A stretch of DNA of 64,000 nt. Source: Meloidogyne chitwoodi (taxonomy: Eukaryota; Nematoda; Chromadorea; Rhabditida; Meloidogynidae). The notes below the pieces were generated by a model, which saw only the letters and a program-made list of their open reading frames with translations, did not search any database and had not been told where the DNA came from. The stretch spans positions 1,364,001 to 1,428,000 of the forward strand of contig JACZZP010000011.1 of NCBI GenBank assembly GCA_015183035.1, written 5' to 3'. Position numbers and translations under genes: made by a program. Of this stretch, positions 14,715 to 26,559 are shown one piece after another (positions within the stretch are counted from its first letter, which is position 1; every line of letters starts with the position of its first letter).

Positions 14715-17700
14715 TATATGTGATTTTTTTAAATTATTTGAATAAATTAATTTTTCAATATTTACTACTACTTACAGGTCTATTAGCTTAATTTAGGAGA
14801 TGTATGAAATTTTTTTAAATGTATAAATTTTTTTATCTACCTTTATATTGAAATATCTTTATTTCTAAATTTTAAATTCATAGAGTAATATATATTATAA
14901 ATTATTAAGTTAATATGTAATTAACAATAACTAATAATTTTGAGATAGAATTTGGTAAACATGAAAATTGATTTTTAACGGACCACATTTTCTACATCAT
15001 TTCTTCAAAAAAAGCTCATTCATTCATTGAGCGCCTTTTTTTCTTTTTTATTTTCTTTAATCCTCATTTTCTCCAATTTTAATCACGCAGCAGGACTTTA
15101 AATCAACGAAAAAGTACACCAACTAATTTGACTTAAAAATCCTCAATGAAGGTGAATGAGAGGAAGAATATTTTCTCTGCAACGGAGAAGGGGAATTAGC
15201 AGATTTACTGCACAGTTTAAAAAAGACGAAGCTAAAAGCACTTTGAATTGAATAGAAAAAACAGTCATTATTTATTGTAAAAGTCAGTTGGAGATCAAGA
15301 GAAGACTTATTTGAATAAATTTCCTTTTTAGCAAGATGCATCTACAAATTATTCCTTTATTTTTTCTTTAATAATAATATTTAATAGATATTTGAAGTTA
15401 ATAAATTATTTATATTCTAAATATTATTCGGATAAATCTTTAAAAAAAATTTTGTATAAGAAAAGGTTTAGTAAAGTCAACTACATAATTACATAGATTA
15501 ACTGTTTAAAATGAAGATTAATAAGGAGAGGTGACATATAGTGATGAACCCAATCTAGCCTTTTGAAAACTTTGATATTTTTTTCTCTTTTAATAATTTC
15601 ATTTTTATTTAAAAACGAAGTTTGATTTTTCGTATTTGTCCTACTTCATTTTCTATCCCCTATAAAAGATGTGCATACATATAAATAATTATGCTTATTC
15701 TTATACGATTTTCTTTTTCATAATTCATTCTCTTTTTATGTAGATATATTAGTTTTGTTGATCACATAATTTTTAATAAGAGAGAAAATAAAAGAGCCTC
15801 CGGCTTCCAATAAAATTTGTTCTTGTCCATCTATTTGCTTTCTGGTCATTTGCTGTCAAACCTTTTTCCAAGTTTTTTTTCAATAGATTTTGGTCAGTCA
15901 TTGATTTAATAATGTGACGCGCATTTAGTCTGCAAAATAAAATAAGAAATTAGTTGTTTAAGAAAAATAAAAAACTACCCTTAATTTATCCTACAAATTA
16001 ATATTATAATATTACACAATTAATTTTATCAAAACCTCTTTTAGGCTATTTATTTCTGTTTCTCACACTATTTCAATAATTTAAATAAAATAATTTAAAA
16101 TAACGGAGGATCACTGGCTTCTTTAACAAATCTTCCTTTAATATTGCCTAGCTTTTGACTATTATAATTAAAAGGATGCCCTTGTTAAAGATTTTTTTCT
16201 AAAAGTTTGATTAGTCTATAATATTTAATATCAAATACTTAATTTTAAATGTTTTAATCAAACCTATTAAAGTACTTATTTGATTAAATAATATATTTCT
16301 AATATGATAACTATTTAATTTATACTCTTCTTTTTTATAATTCTATCCTTTTCTTAAATTAATGGAAACATTTTATTGTGCTAAATTGTTATAAATATAA
16401 TTTTAAATATATTATATATTTTATACGCACTGTTTAACCAAATACTAAATGTTAAAACTAACAATAAATTTACTTTTTTGTTTATTTTCCTTCCTTTAGG
16501 CGAAAATATTAAAAGAGAGATCAGACAAAAACAAAGGAAAAAAAAGATTTAAAATTTATATATCAAATTAAAAATAAATAAATAAATATAAAAGATGCCA
16601 TCTTTTTTCTTTTTTAAATTCAAATGCTTTTTTTATTATTACGCACCTAACCATCAATTTACAATTTTGTGGTATTTAGAGCAACCATTAACTTTCTTTT
16701 TTTTTAAAAATCCTTTATTAATATATTATATTAAAAGGATTTTGAAAGATTTATTAAAAATATATAATAGATATTTATTTATTTTCTGTTTATTAATAAA
16801 TATATATATTTTAATACAAATTCTGATATATTATTTAATTATATGTAGATGTTTTTAATTATCTTAATTCTCTTAAAGGAACAATTTTTATTAAAATTAA
16901 TAATTCTAAGATTAAATTTAGTATAAATTAATTATATATTGATAATTATAAATATATAATTTTATTATTTTTTTTTCCTTTAATTATTGTGTGATAAAAA
17001 TATTTTTATTTTTAAAGTCACTTAAAAACCGGATAAAATATTTTCAATAAAAATTATTCTTATTCTTCTCATCCTCAATCAAATATTTTTTTCTTCACTT
17101 TTCTCACTTTCTCCCTTTTTTATGAGTGGACAAACCTTGACCTCTTTAAGTGATTTAAGAGGAAATAGTTGGAAATATTCTCATATTTTTATAAAATATT
17201 AATTTTTAAATAGGAGAAATTTAAAATTTTGAAAAATTTTAGTTCCTATTTATTAATTTAATAATAATTAATAAAATAGTGATATAAGAGAATATAAAAG
17301 TTAAATAGAATTTCAATCCCTTACGGATATGAATATATTTAATTTTTTTTAATTTTTAGAATTCTAATATAAATTTAAATTATTTTAATATATATCCTTT
17401 TACTTTTATTTTAAAAAATAAATAAATAACAAATTCACAAAAATCTGGTTTTAAGAGAAAGTCCAATTGAGGGGAAAAATCTAAAGAAAAAGCCAATGGG
17501 AAAAGCAAAAAAAGTAAACCACATCAGAAACAACATCTGGGGCAGCCAAGTAAGCAACGACCGGATTTTGTTATTTTATAGTTATTTTTAACTGTCCGCA
17601 GTGCGCATCCGTCTGTGACTAACTGCGAATTGAAGCATCAACAAAATTATTTTGTGCTTCATTTTTATAAATTGTTAAAATTAAAGAATATTTAATAATT

Positions 17701-18465
17701 TAATTTTTATTTAAATAATCAAAACATACCTATTTATTTAAAAGTTTGTTTAATTTTCGAAGTTTTGGACAATTTATTTTATATATTTAATTAAAGTCTT
17801 TATTTGTTTCTTTTGAGATGCCTATCACTAAATTTTATATAAAACATTTTTTATCTCACTCATTATTTTAATAATATATTTACTTAAAATATTTATATTA
17901 AAATCCTAAAAATATTATAAAATATTCATTAAATATATTTATTAATAAAAATCAATAAATATTTATAATTAAATATTATTTTTTTAAATCTTCTTTATTT
18001 TCTGTGATTAAAGCGATGAATATTCGAGAAATAAAATTAATGCAAAATCTTGCGCCACATGAACAAAAACCCGTTTTCTAAGAATTATATTACTACATTA
18101 AGCAACACATTAATTACTTAATAAAATAATTAAAAGATTCCAAACACATTCAGGAATTATTTTTAAAAAATATTTATTATTTTTTTGCTTTAAGAGATTC
18201 AATTAGATTAAAAGACAGCCTGACAAAAATAAATAATTTTATAAATTAAAAAAATTAATTTAATTAATATTTTTTAAATTTTTTAGATGAAAATTATTAA
18301 TTATAAATTAATATTATTTATTTTTTAAATAATTAAATAATTTTCAATCTGTGAAGGGTATTTATGCCCCAATCAAATAAATTTAGAAAATCACAATTTA
18401 ATCTTCTTCAATGCAGAAATGTTATTATTACATTATTTTTTCAAATTTTAAAAAGAAGAAAAACA
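14715..18465. other. AT-rich intergenic region without a supported gene
   Basis: About 3.7 kb. Open frames at 15123-15341 (-) and 16595-16858 (+) are low-complexity (Ser/Phe or Phe/Ile/Tyr) and have no supporting splice pattern. A hairpin with stem GCTCA/TGAGC at 15014-15032 runs into a T-tract. A longer interrupted hairpin lies at 17632-17660. Less AT-rich DNA at 17460-17660 is the best candidate for the promoter of the gene starting at 18466. Confidence 0.5.
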
Positions 18466-21400
18466 ATGAAGAAATTAAATCAAATGCTTTTTCTAAATTT
18501 AATAATTATTTTAATAATTTGTTTATTGTTAAATTTAACAATTATATCAGCAGTAAATTATTATTTTTTTAATAAATAAATAAATATATTTTATTAAAAT
18601 TATTTAAATTTATTTTTATTAAAATAAGAGTATTTACTAGTATTCTCTCTAAAATTTAAAATTGATAAAATAAATATAATTTTTTTAAAAGCAAAAACAA
18701 CCATTTGGAGCTGCTATTTTACATTCCAATTGGCCTCAATCCAGTCACCAACAACAAATAAATCAACTTACACAAAATCCAAAAATTCCATCTGCCATTT
18801 TCCCAGGCAAAAATCATTTACAAGGAATTCGTCGTCTTCAATCATTATCGTCAACAAAAAATTACAGAAACGAAGAACAAACAAATGAATTTTTGAATAG
18901 TTTAGAACATAGACATTTAAGACATATTGCCTCAAAACCATTACAACAAAGTAAAAATACTCTAATAAGAAATATTAAACAACAAAATATTAGAAATTCA
19001 ATAAAAGTGACTAATATGCCTCAAAGAGCTAAAGTAAATTAATTATTATTTAATTAAATATTTTGGTTATTTATATTAGAAAAACAAATTATTAATTTTT
19101 TTTATAATTAAATACTAATATATAATTTTATAAGATTCCTCCAAAAATTGCATCTGCATTAGAAGGTAGAGAAATTATGGCAATGAGTTCATCTGAAGCA
19201 GAAGAATTGGCACTTAAACTTTTACAGGTTTAAAAGATATTTTTAATAAATTTATTAATTGTAAATATTACCTAATATATTTTAAATATATTATTGTTTT
19301 AGGAAGCAGGTGTTGAACATTCCTCATCATCTTCCTCATCCTCTTCTTCATCTGAAGAGGAAGAAAGTGAAGAGAAAGCAATAATAACAACACCTAAAAT
19401 AACAACAATAAAACCAAAACAAACAACAACAATATCTATTAAAAGAAAAAATGAATTTCCTCGTAATAATAATTCTTCTTTACTACCAATAAGAAGAGTT
19501 AAATTGGTATAAAAAATTAATTGAGTATATAATTATTTAATTTAAATTATAACCTTAAAGGTTTTTCTAAATTTTTTATCATTTTTTAAAATTTATTAAC
19601 TTAAATTATTTTTAATTAACTAAAAGATTCAACAACAACGTAAATTAATAAGAGACAGTTTAAATAGAACAAAATTAAGTACTATAGAAACAACAACAAC
19701 ACCAATATCAACAATAACAATACCTACAACATTAACAACAAAAACAATAACTCAATCAAATCCTAAAACTACACGTTCACAAAGGAGAAATTTGTTAAAT
19801 ATTCCAAAGGCTCGTAAATTGACTGGAGGATATAACCGTCAAATTGGTTTGAAATTAAAAATATATTTTTAAATATATTTTTATTTTAATATTTTTTAAT
19901 TCTATATTTTTAATATATTTTTACTTATAACAAAATGAAATAAATTTTCTATTTTTTATACAAAACTTTTTTAAAAATTCTTGACAATTTTTGATTTTTT
20001 ATTATTTTTAATTAATACTACAAATTATTTTTCTTAAAAATATTTTATTTTTAGAACTTTCCCGAAGTAGTAGCAGTGCAGCAATTGATGATCAAGATAT
20101 AAATAATGATGATAACCAATTTGATTTTATTTCATCAAGACGTGCACTTTTTGAATCTCAATTATTAAAACAACAAAAACAACAACAAAATGAAATTAAT
20201 AATAATAAACAACCAAAGCCTTGGCAACCAACACTTAAAATGCTTAGAAATAGACATAGATTAAGATTATTAGAACAACAACAATTTAATAATAATAGTA
20301 TTATTCTTAATAAGCAAAGGTTCATAAATGGACAATTATTGGATAAAGAAGAAAATAATAATAATAATGGTTTTTAATATAAAAAATAAATTATAATTAT
20401 TTTTAAAGATTTGAGGAATCGTCAATTTGGAATAAGAAATGAGCCAAGACGTCAACAACAAAATGAATTAATTAAAGATCAACAATTTGGTAAAGAATTA
20501 TTACAACTTGAAGGAAGTGATGAAACAAAAGAAAAGGGAAGACAGGCACTTCAGGTAAAATTAAAAAAAAGGAATATATGTATTTGAATTTATTTTGTAT
20601 AAATTATTTTTTTAGTCTGAACGTCGTTTTCGATTAATTCCAAACAAAGTTGTATTTCGTCCACGTCTTAAAATACGTAAACCACAAAATATTGAAGAAA
20701 TTAATAATGGACAACAACATCCAAATATTCAATTACCAGAAAATTCAGCAACAGCTTTTGGGACTGAACAACAAAAAAATAAATATATACCAATTGCTTT
20801 ACCTTCTCTCAGTGCATTTGGAAATGAATTATCATCAGAACAACCAATTCCTGTCCCACCAGCACCAGAAGAGTCTCCACCTAAAGAAGTTGTAACATTA
20901 ATTCCTGTTGAAATAACAACTCAACAAAATATTGAAACAACGACTATAACAACAATATCACAATATCCACCTGCTCCAGCAATGGAAATTGGTTCAATAG
21001 GAGAACAACCGCCTATGAAATTAGAGGGAGGACCTCCAACAGTTGCTACAACAAGTTTATAAATTATTTAAAAAAGAATAATTAAATTATTTTTAATTTT
21101 AAAATTAAAATTAAGTCCAAGAGATAACAATAACACAGCCATTACAAAAAGTTGAGGAAAATGGAGGAAGTGAAATATTGGGAGGAAGTAATAGTGGACT
21201 TGTTGGATCACCAGAAGGGCCAGGTCCTTTACCTCCAGGATTTTCAGAGGCTGGTGCCGGATTTATTGGATTATCTAATGGAGCAGAAGATAATGCTTTG
21301 AGTTTTGGTTCTGGTCCTGAGGTAAAACTATAATTAATTTAAAAAATTATAAATTTTAGAGAATTATCTGATTTATGTAAAGCTTATTTTGATTAGAAGA

Positions 21401-22845
21401 GAAAATATTTATTTAATTATTTTTTTTAGGTTGGAACATTTCCACCAGGCATTAAAGAGTCTTTTGGACTAAATGGTTTTGTAACTGAATTGGAAACAAC
21501 TAAAGAAACATCATTTTCTAGTACAGAATTAACAACTACAACTACTGAAGTAAAAAATTATTTAATTTATAATAATTAATTTTTTATTTAAATTTTAGAC
21601 AACAACTACAATAACTGAATTACAAACAACAACATCTACTGAAGCTACAACAACAACAACTACTACTACATTACCTACAACAATAACAACAGAATTAACA
21701 ACAACTACTGAACCTACAACAATAACAACGTTTGTTTTTTTTTATTTAAATTATTTAAAAAACAAATTATTTTAAGAACCTCTGCTGTTCCTACGCCACC
21801 ACCTCCTGCTGTTCCTCCTCCTGAGGCATCTTTTGTTATTCCTGAAAATTCTGGTCTTCGTCCAGTAGCTCCACCAAAAGAATTTTTCGGTTCAGGGGGT
21901 TTTGGTAGTAGTTCTGTAAATCATGGAGGAGGTTTTGGTGGTGGAGTTATTAGTGGTAGTAATAATGGTAAATTAATTTTAATAATAAATTTAAAACTAT
22001 TTTTTAGGAGGAAACAATCGTGGTTTGGAAGCACCTCCTCCTGGTGCCCAAGTTGAACCACCACTTAAACCTGAAGATTTTTATACTGGTGATTCTGCTT
22101 TAATTCCAAATAAAAAAGGTCCAGATGGAGATGGTTATGGACCTTCTGCTTCACTTCCAGGTTCTTCTCCTTCTCTTCCTCCATCTCCACCTATTGGAAT
22201 TAGTGGAGGATCTGTAGGAGGAATTCCTATGCTTCCTCCATTTAGACCAATTCCTAATGCAATTGGAGGAATGGGAGGAATTGTTGCACCTCCACAAGAA
22301 ACTGTACCAGAAAATGAGGCAACAACGGTAAAGAGAAATATAATTTTAGATATTTAATTTATACAGAGAAACTTAAAATAATTAAATAATTTATAGGTAA
22401 AACCTTCAGCACTTTTAAATATTATTAACAAAGCAGATGAAGGTTTTAATCAAGTAATAACACATTTTGAACAAGGAACACCATTAGAATCAGCTGCTAT
22501 TGATATTATGGAGGTATTATATATTTAAATTAATTTTTATTTTTTTAATTTAGGTAGCATTGGGTAGTCAAAAGCTTGATAGTCAAGCTAAATTGCTCAG
22601 TCATGTAGATCGTGCTTTTGGTCTTGATAATTTACAAAGATTACAGCGTTGGGCAAATACTGGGGGTGCTTTGGATTTAATAAAAGAACAGGTTTTTTAA
22701 TTAAAATTTAATAAATTTAAATTCTTTTCAGTTTGCAAAAATTGCAAAGAATTACAAGCCACCACAAGAAACAGCTAATTTATTTACTGTGCCACCTCAA
22801 TTGGAATATCTCTTTCAAAATCCAAATTCGGGTCGGCGTAAATAA
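18466..22845 (+). CDS. Large secreted low-complexity protein with mucin-like and Gly/Pro-rich regions
   Basis: Sixteen exons (18466-18552, 18692-19033, 19135-19227, 19303-19506, 19627-19846, 20055-20369, 20409-20554, 20616-21054, 21116-21321, 21430-21549, 21599-21729, 21777-21967, 22008-22327, 22397-22513, 22554-22691, 22732-22845) total 3183 nt, giving 1060 residues. Residues 1-29 are a signal peptide ending TIISA. An in-frame ATG at 18364 would add 34 residues, but 18466 places the hydrophobic segment at the N-terminus. Then follow a Gln/Arg-rich part, a Ser10-acidic run (about 180-193), Thr-rich mucin-like tracts (about 255-290 and 710-767) and Pro/Gly-rich segments (about 768-938). The last 120 residues (939-1060) are of ordinary complexity and look like a folded helical domain (LDLIKEQFAKIAKNY, LFTVPPQLEYLF). 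I found no cysteine after the signal peptide. I do not recognise the family. An extracellular matrix, cuticle or secretion-coat role is inference only. Confidence 0.85.
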
Positions 22846-23455
22846 ATTTTAAAGAAGATTAAATATTTTATGACGTAAAGAGGGCAGAAAAGCTCAAATT
22901 AAACTGCGCAATGATCCTCGGATATTATCAAAATAAAATATAAAATAAATATATTAATTAATTGTAGATACGTATTATTTTTTTAATTAGTTATCTCTAT
23001 TTTTAAAAAAACTAAAAACATTTTATTTTTTAGGTAAAGCAATTATAATTTAAAATTTATTAAAGTGGAAAAGATATTTAATTTTTAACTTATATAATTG
23101 CTTTACTAATTATTTATTCTTGAAATTGGATTTTATAATTTTAAATAAAAATAGTAATTTAACTTTAAATTATTAATAATAATTAAAATATTAATTTTAA
23201 ATTTAGATAAAAATATTATTTCTATCTTTTTGTTACAGTGTATTTAATAAATAAATAAATTATTCTTAATTATTACCAATCTATACATGTAATAATTTTT
23301 TTTATCATATTTAAAAATAAAAAAATTCAAGAAAAAAAGTTAATGGAAAATCTCGATGCTAACAAAGTAAAAAAAAGCGAAAGAAGAAATGAAAATAAAA
23401 TTATTATATTTTGATTTAATCCCTATAAATATATTTATTTAAATTAATTATCTAA
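22846..23455. other. Intergenic spacer between convergent genes
   Basis: About 610 bp between the ends of two convergent genes. AT-rich, with nothing else supported. Confidence 0.5.
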
Positions 23456-25199
23456 TTAGCATCCATTCATTATATTATTATTCTTTATAACACCATTTTC
23501 CATTGAATTAGTAATTTCTCCATTAGTATTTTGCTGATTATAATACCAACGATAGAGCAGCCAACCTTCATCATCAGTTAAATTATCAGCATTTAACTGA
23601 AAAAATATAATTTATTTTTTTAACCAAATATATCTATTAAAAATAATATTTAATTTAAAATGACTATTAAAATTAAAAGAAAAAATAATAACTGATTTGA
23701 AGAAAGGAACATGCTGGCAATTTATTGCATTTGGCTCATGTGCATCCCACTGGATTTTTGTTGCTCCCATTGAATGTCCAATCTGTGAATAAAAATTAAA
23801 TTATTTAAAAAGAAATTACAATTTAACTATGCATTTATTACCTTAACTAATTCTGCCATTATTGCTGTTCCAATTCCCTTTCGCCTATCAGAATCTACAA
23901 CAAATATGTTGTCCAAAACGGGGAACTATAAAAAAATATTTATTAAAAAATACCTATTTAATTATTATTAAAAACTTACTTTTCCTTGCCATGTTGAGTA
24001 ACTCTTTCTATGAAAAAAAGCCATTCCAACAATTTTATTTTTTTCTTCTATTTCTTTTTGTTCTTTTCTTGCAACAATAGCTCCTAATAAACCAGAATGT
24101 ATAAGTTTTGCTAATAATCTTCTATTAAGAAATTTATATGATTTTCTTCCATTATTATTTTCTTCATTTTCATTTTCGTCTCTAATTATTTCACCATTTC
24201 TTGATTTGTCCTTTTTGCCTTCTTTTGTGACCAACGAGTGCCACTGATCAGCAAGGTGAAAAGCATTACGCTCAGAGACTTGATTACTACCACTGCATTC
24301 ATCCAAATGAATTTCCATTATCTGTTTAAGATAAAATTTAATTAATTTTTGTAAATAAAATAACACAACTACTTATATAATAATTTTAAAAATTTAAAAT
24401 AAATATATTTAAATTTTACCAATTTCTCATTAGTTTCCTTCTGCTCTTGTTTTGCAGCCTTTCTTAAAACATGTCCAAATGCATGTGCAGATAAACGCCA
24501 AAAGATAGATTTGTTTACTTCCTTCTCATCAGTCTCATCAATTAAACCAGGCAGTGTTTTATAAAATTTAATGGCGCCATGATTGGAACGTAATACTTGC
24601 CATTCAAGGAAAGGAATGTGTTGTGCATGAGCAATCTTTAAATTAATTTTAAATTTAAATAAAATAATTATATGTTTATTTGTTTAAAATTCTCTTTTTT
24701 ACCTTCTCTAATTCTTTCAACAGTCGAAGACCAATCCCTCGTCGTCTAAATTGTGGTCGAATGTAAAGATCCTCTAAATGCATTATTTGACCTTGGGTAC
24801 TTGATCCAGGCAAATAATAGACAGCATAAGCTGCCATCTCTCCTTTAGAACCAAAAGCTACCAATGAATGCATAAAACCAGAACTTGAAAATATTAAAAT
24901 TCGAATGAATTTAAATATTAATAAATATTAGTTTACTTAAAATCTTGAGCAATTTGTTCTGCAGTAATTCTAGGTCCATCAGGCATTTCTTGATGATCTG
25001 CCAATTCTTGAATTAATAAACGTAATGCTTTTGCATCATCAGATTTTGCCAGACGAATATTTATTTGTTGATCATTGTTATTATTATTATTAAGAGGTAA
25101 ATGTCCATTAATTCCATTAGCAATTTTGCCATTTAAAAGGCCATTCTTTGAAGCAAAAGTATTTGCTTTAATAAGTTGAGTTTCTGGTTGTTTAACCAT
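23456..25199 (-). CDS. Tandem double-GNAT acetyltransferase, SSAT/thialysine-type
   Basis: Seven exons (25199-24937, 24883-24703, 24635-24420, 24321-23980, 23925-23842, 23782-23693, 23596-23456) total 1317 nt, giving 438 residues. Domain 1 (about 46-185) reads INIRLAKSDDAKALRLLIQE, then LEDLYIRPQFRRRGIGLRLL (acetyl-CoA loop R-x-x-G-I-G) and FLEWQVLRSNHGAIKFY. It resembles the diamine/thialysine N-acetyltransferase branch (human SAT2, C. elegans D2023.4). Domain 2 (about 225-400) has a second acetyl-CoA motif, DNIFVVDSDRRKGIGTAIM, followed by KIQWDAHEPNA. Its front half has an insert rich in charged and Asn residues. The two domains lie in one continuous frame, so this is a fusion or internal duplication. 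The second copy is more diverged and may be inactive or have a different substrate. The Asn-rich N-terminus has no targeting signal, so the enzyme is probably cytosolic. Confidence 0.88.
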
Positions 25200-26559
25200 T
25201 TTTGTTAGTAAATTTATTGAATAAATGAATTAGAAAGAGTTTTTATACTCTTTTTATATCTAAAAATAGAAATTATTTTTTTTAATTTTTAATTTTGAAA
25301 AGTAAATAAAAATTTAAGTATACATATGAGAAGATAATTCAGTCTTAAATTATATTTATACTTAAAATGATTAGAAAAAATAAAACTAAATTAAAAAATT
25401 AATTTTTTCTTTAAAAAGTAGAACTATGAATTTCTAAAAATGGTTGGTAAAAGAATGAAGATTCAGGGAATAAATTCGTACTATTTTATATAATAATAGT
25501 CGCGCAGTGTAACGACATTCTTTGAGAAAAAGTGGGCGGAGAAATGGAATGTCAAAGACAAATAAATAAATAAATATATATTTATAATGATGACGAAAAT
25601 CGGCAACGTGCGTTTGGGAAAAGATAAAAAGAGAAGGTAAAATAAAAAATAGAAAGAAGAAATTTTGATTGATAGTTTAATAAATTATTTGTGAATTAAA
25701 AGGAGAGAGAGCATGTGCGATCAAAATATCTAACAGCCTTTACTCTTATTTAATTTTTATTTTTTTTTAAATAAATTTAATATAATAATGCCATGTGCTT
25801 TAAAATAAAAATATTTTCCCATAATCTTAATTGAAAGAGAAAATAATAATAAAATAGTAAGTGTGACAATAAATATTAATTTAAATTATTTTAAGAGAGA
25901 AGTTAAAACTTGATTAAAAATTTTAAACAAATTTGTTTCAAATTTATTATAAAAATAAAAGTTTAAACTTTTATTTTTGTTTATTTAAAATAAAAAAAAA
26001 ATATTTTTTAGTGTAATTTGAACGAAATGCATGGCCCAACAAAAATATTAAATGAAAAATAAATAAACAAATATTTATTGAATGAATTGAAAAATAAATA
26101 TACGAGAATTATTTATTTAATATTTAATCAGTTTTGAAAAGAGAAAAAAATATTTAAAGTTTTTTTAATTTTTAGCTTTTTTTATTTGACATTTTATTAT
26201 ATATTTAATTTTTATTTTGATAAATTAAATAATTAATCTCATTTTAAATATTTATTTATTTTTTTGAAAAAATAAATATATTTATTTATCAAAATTCTCT
26301 AAAAAACTTTCAAAATATTTTTGTAAATTTTTCATAGAAAAATATAAAAAAATATTTATTTTTTCTTGTTTTTTAATTTTCGCTAAAAATTAATTTTTGT
26401 TTACTATTTTTTATAAATATAAAATAAAACAAAAAAAAAATAATTAAATTTATGTAAAATTAATTAATTTTCTAAAATATCCTCCCTTTTCTAAAAATAA
26501 AATTATAAATATATAATCTTCTTATAAAATTTAATTTATTTTAGAAATATTTAAAAAAA
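25200..26559. other. Intergenic region between divergent genes
   Basis: About 1.36 kb that should contain the promoters of the minus-strand acetyltransferase and the plus-strand Amnionless homologue. A less AT-rich patch at 25500-25625 (GTCGCGCAGTGTAACG, GTGGGCGGAG) is the only distinctive part. I saw no gene. Confidence 0.5.

Noticed and set aside
15123..15341. 72-residue minus-strand open frame
   Set aside because: Better complexity than most, but no acceptor, donor or recognisable motif, so it was left out.
15535..15640. C/D-box snoRNA candidate (GTGATGAA at 15541)
   Set aside because: No CTGA D box or terminal stem was found within snoRNA range.
16595..16858. 87-residue open frame
   Set aside because: Phe/Ile/Tyr-rich, typical of chance frames in poly-T DNA. 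The hydrophobicity is compositional.
23862..24080. Plus-strand frame over the acetyltransferase
   Set aside because: Shadow of minus-strand exons 4-5, which carry the GNAT motif.
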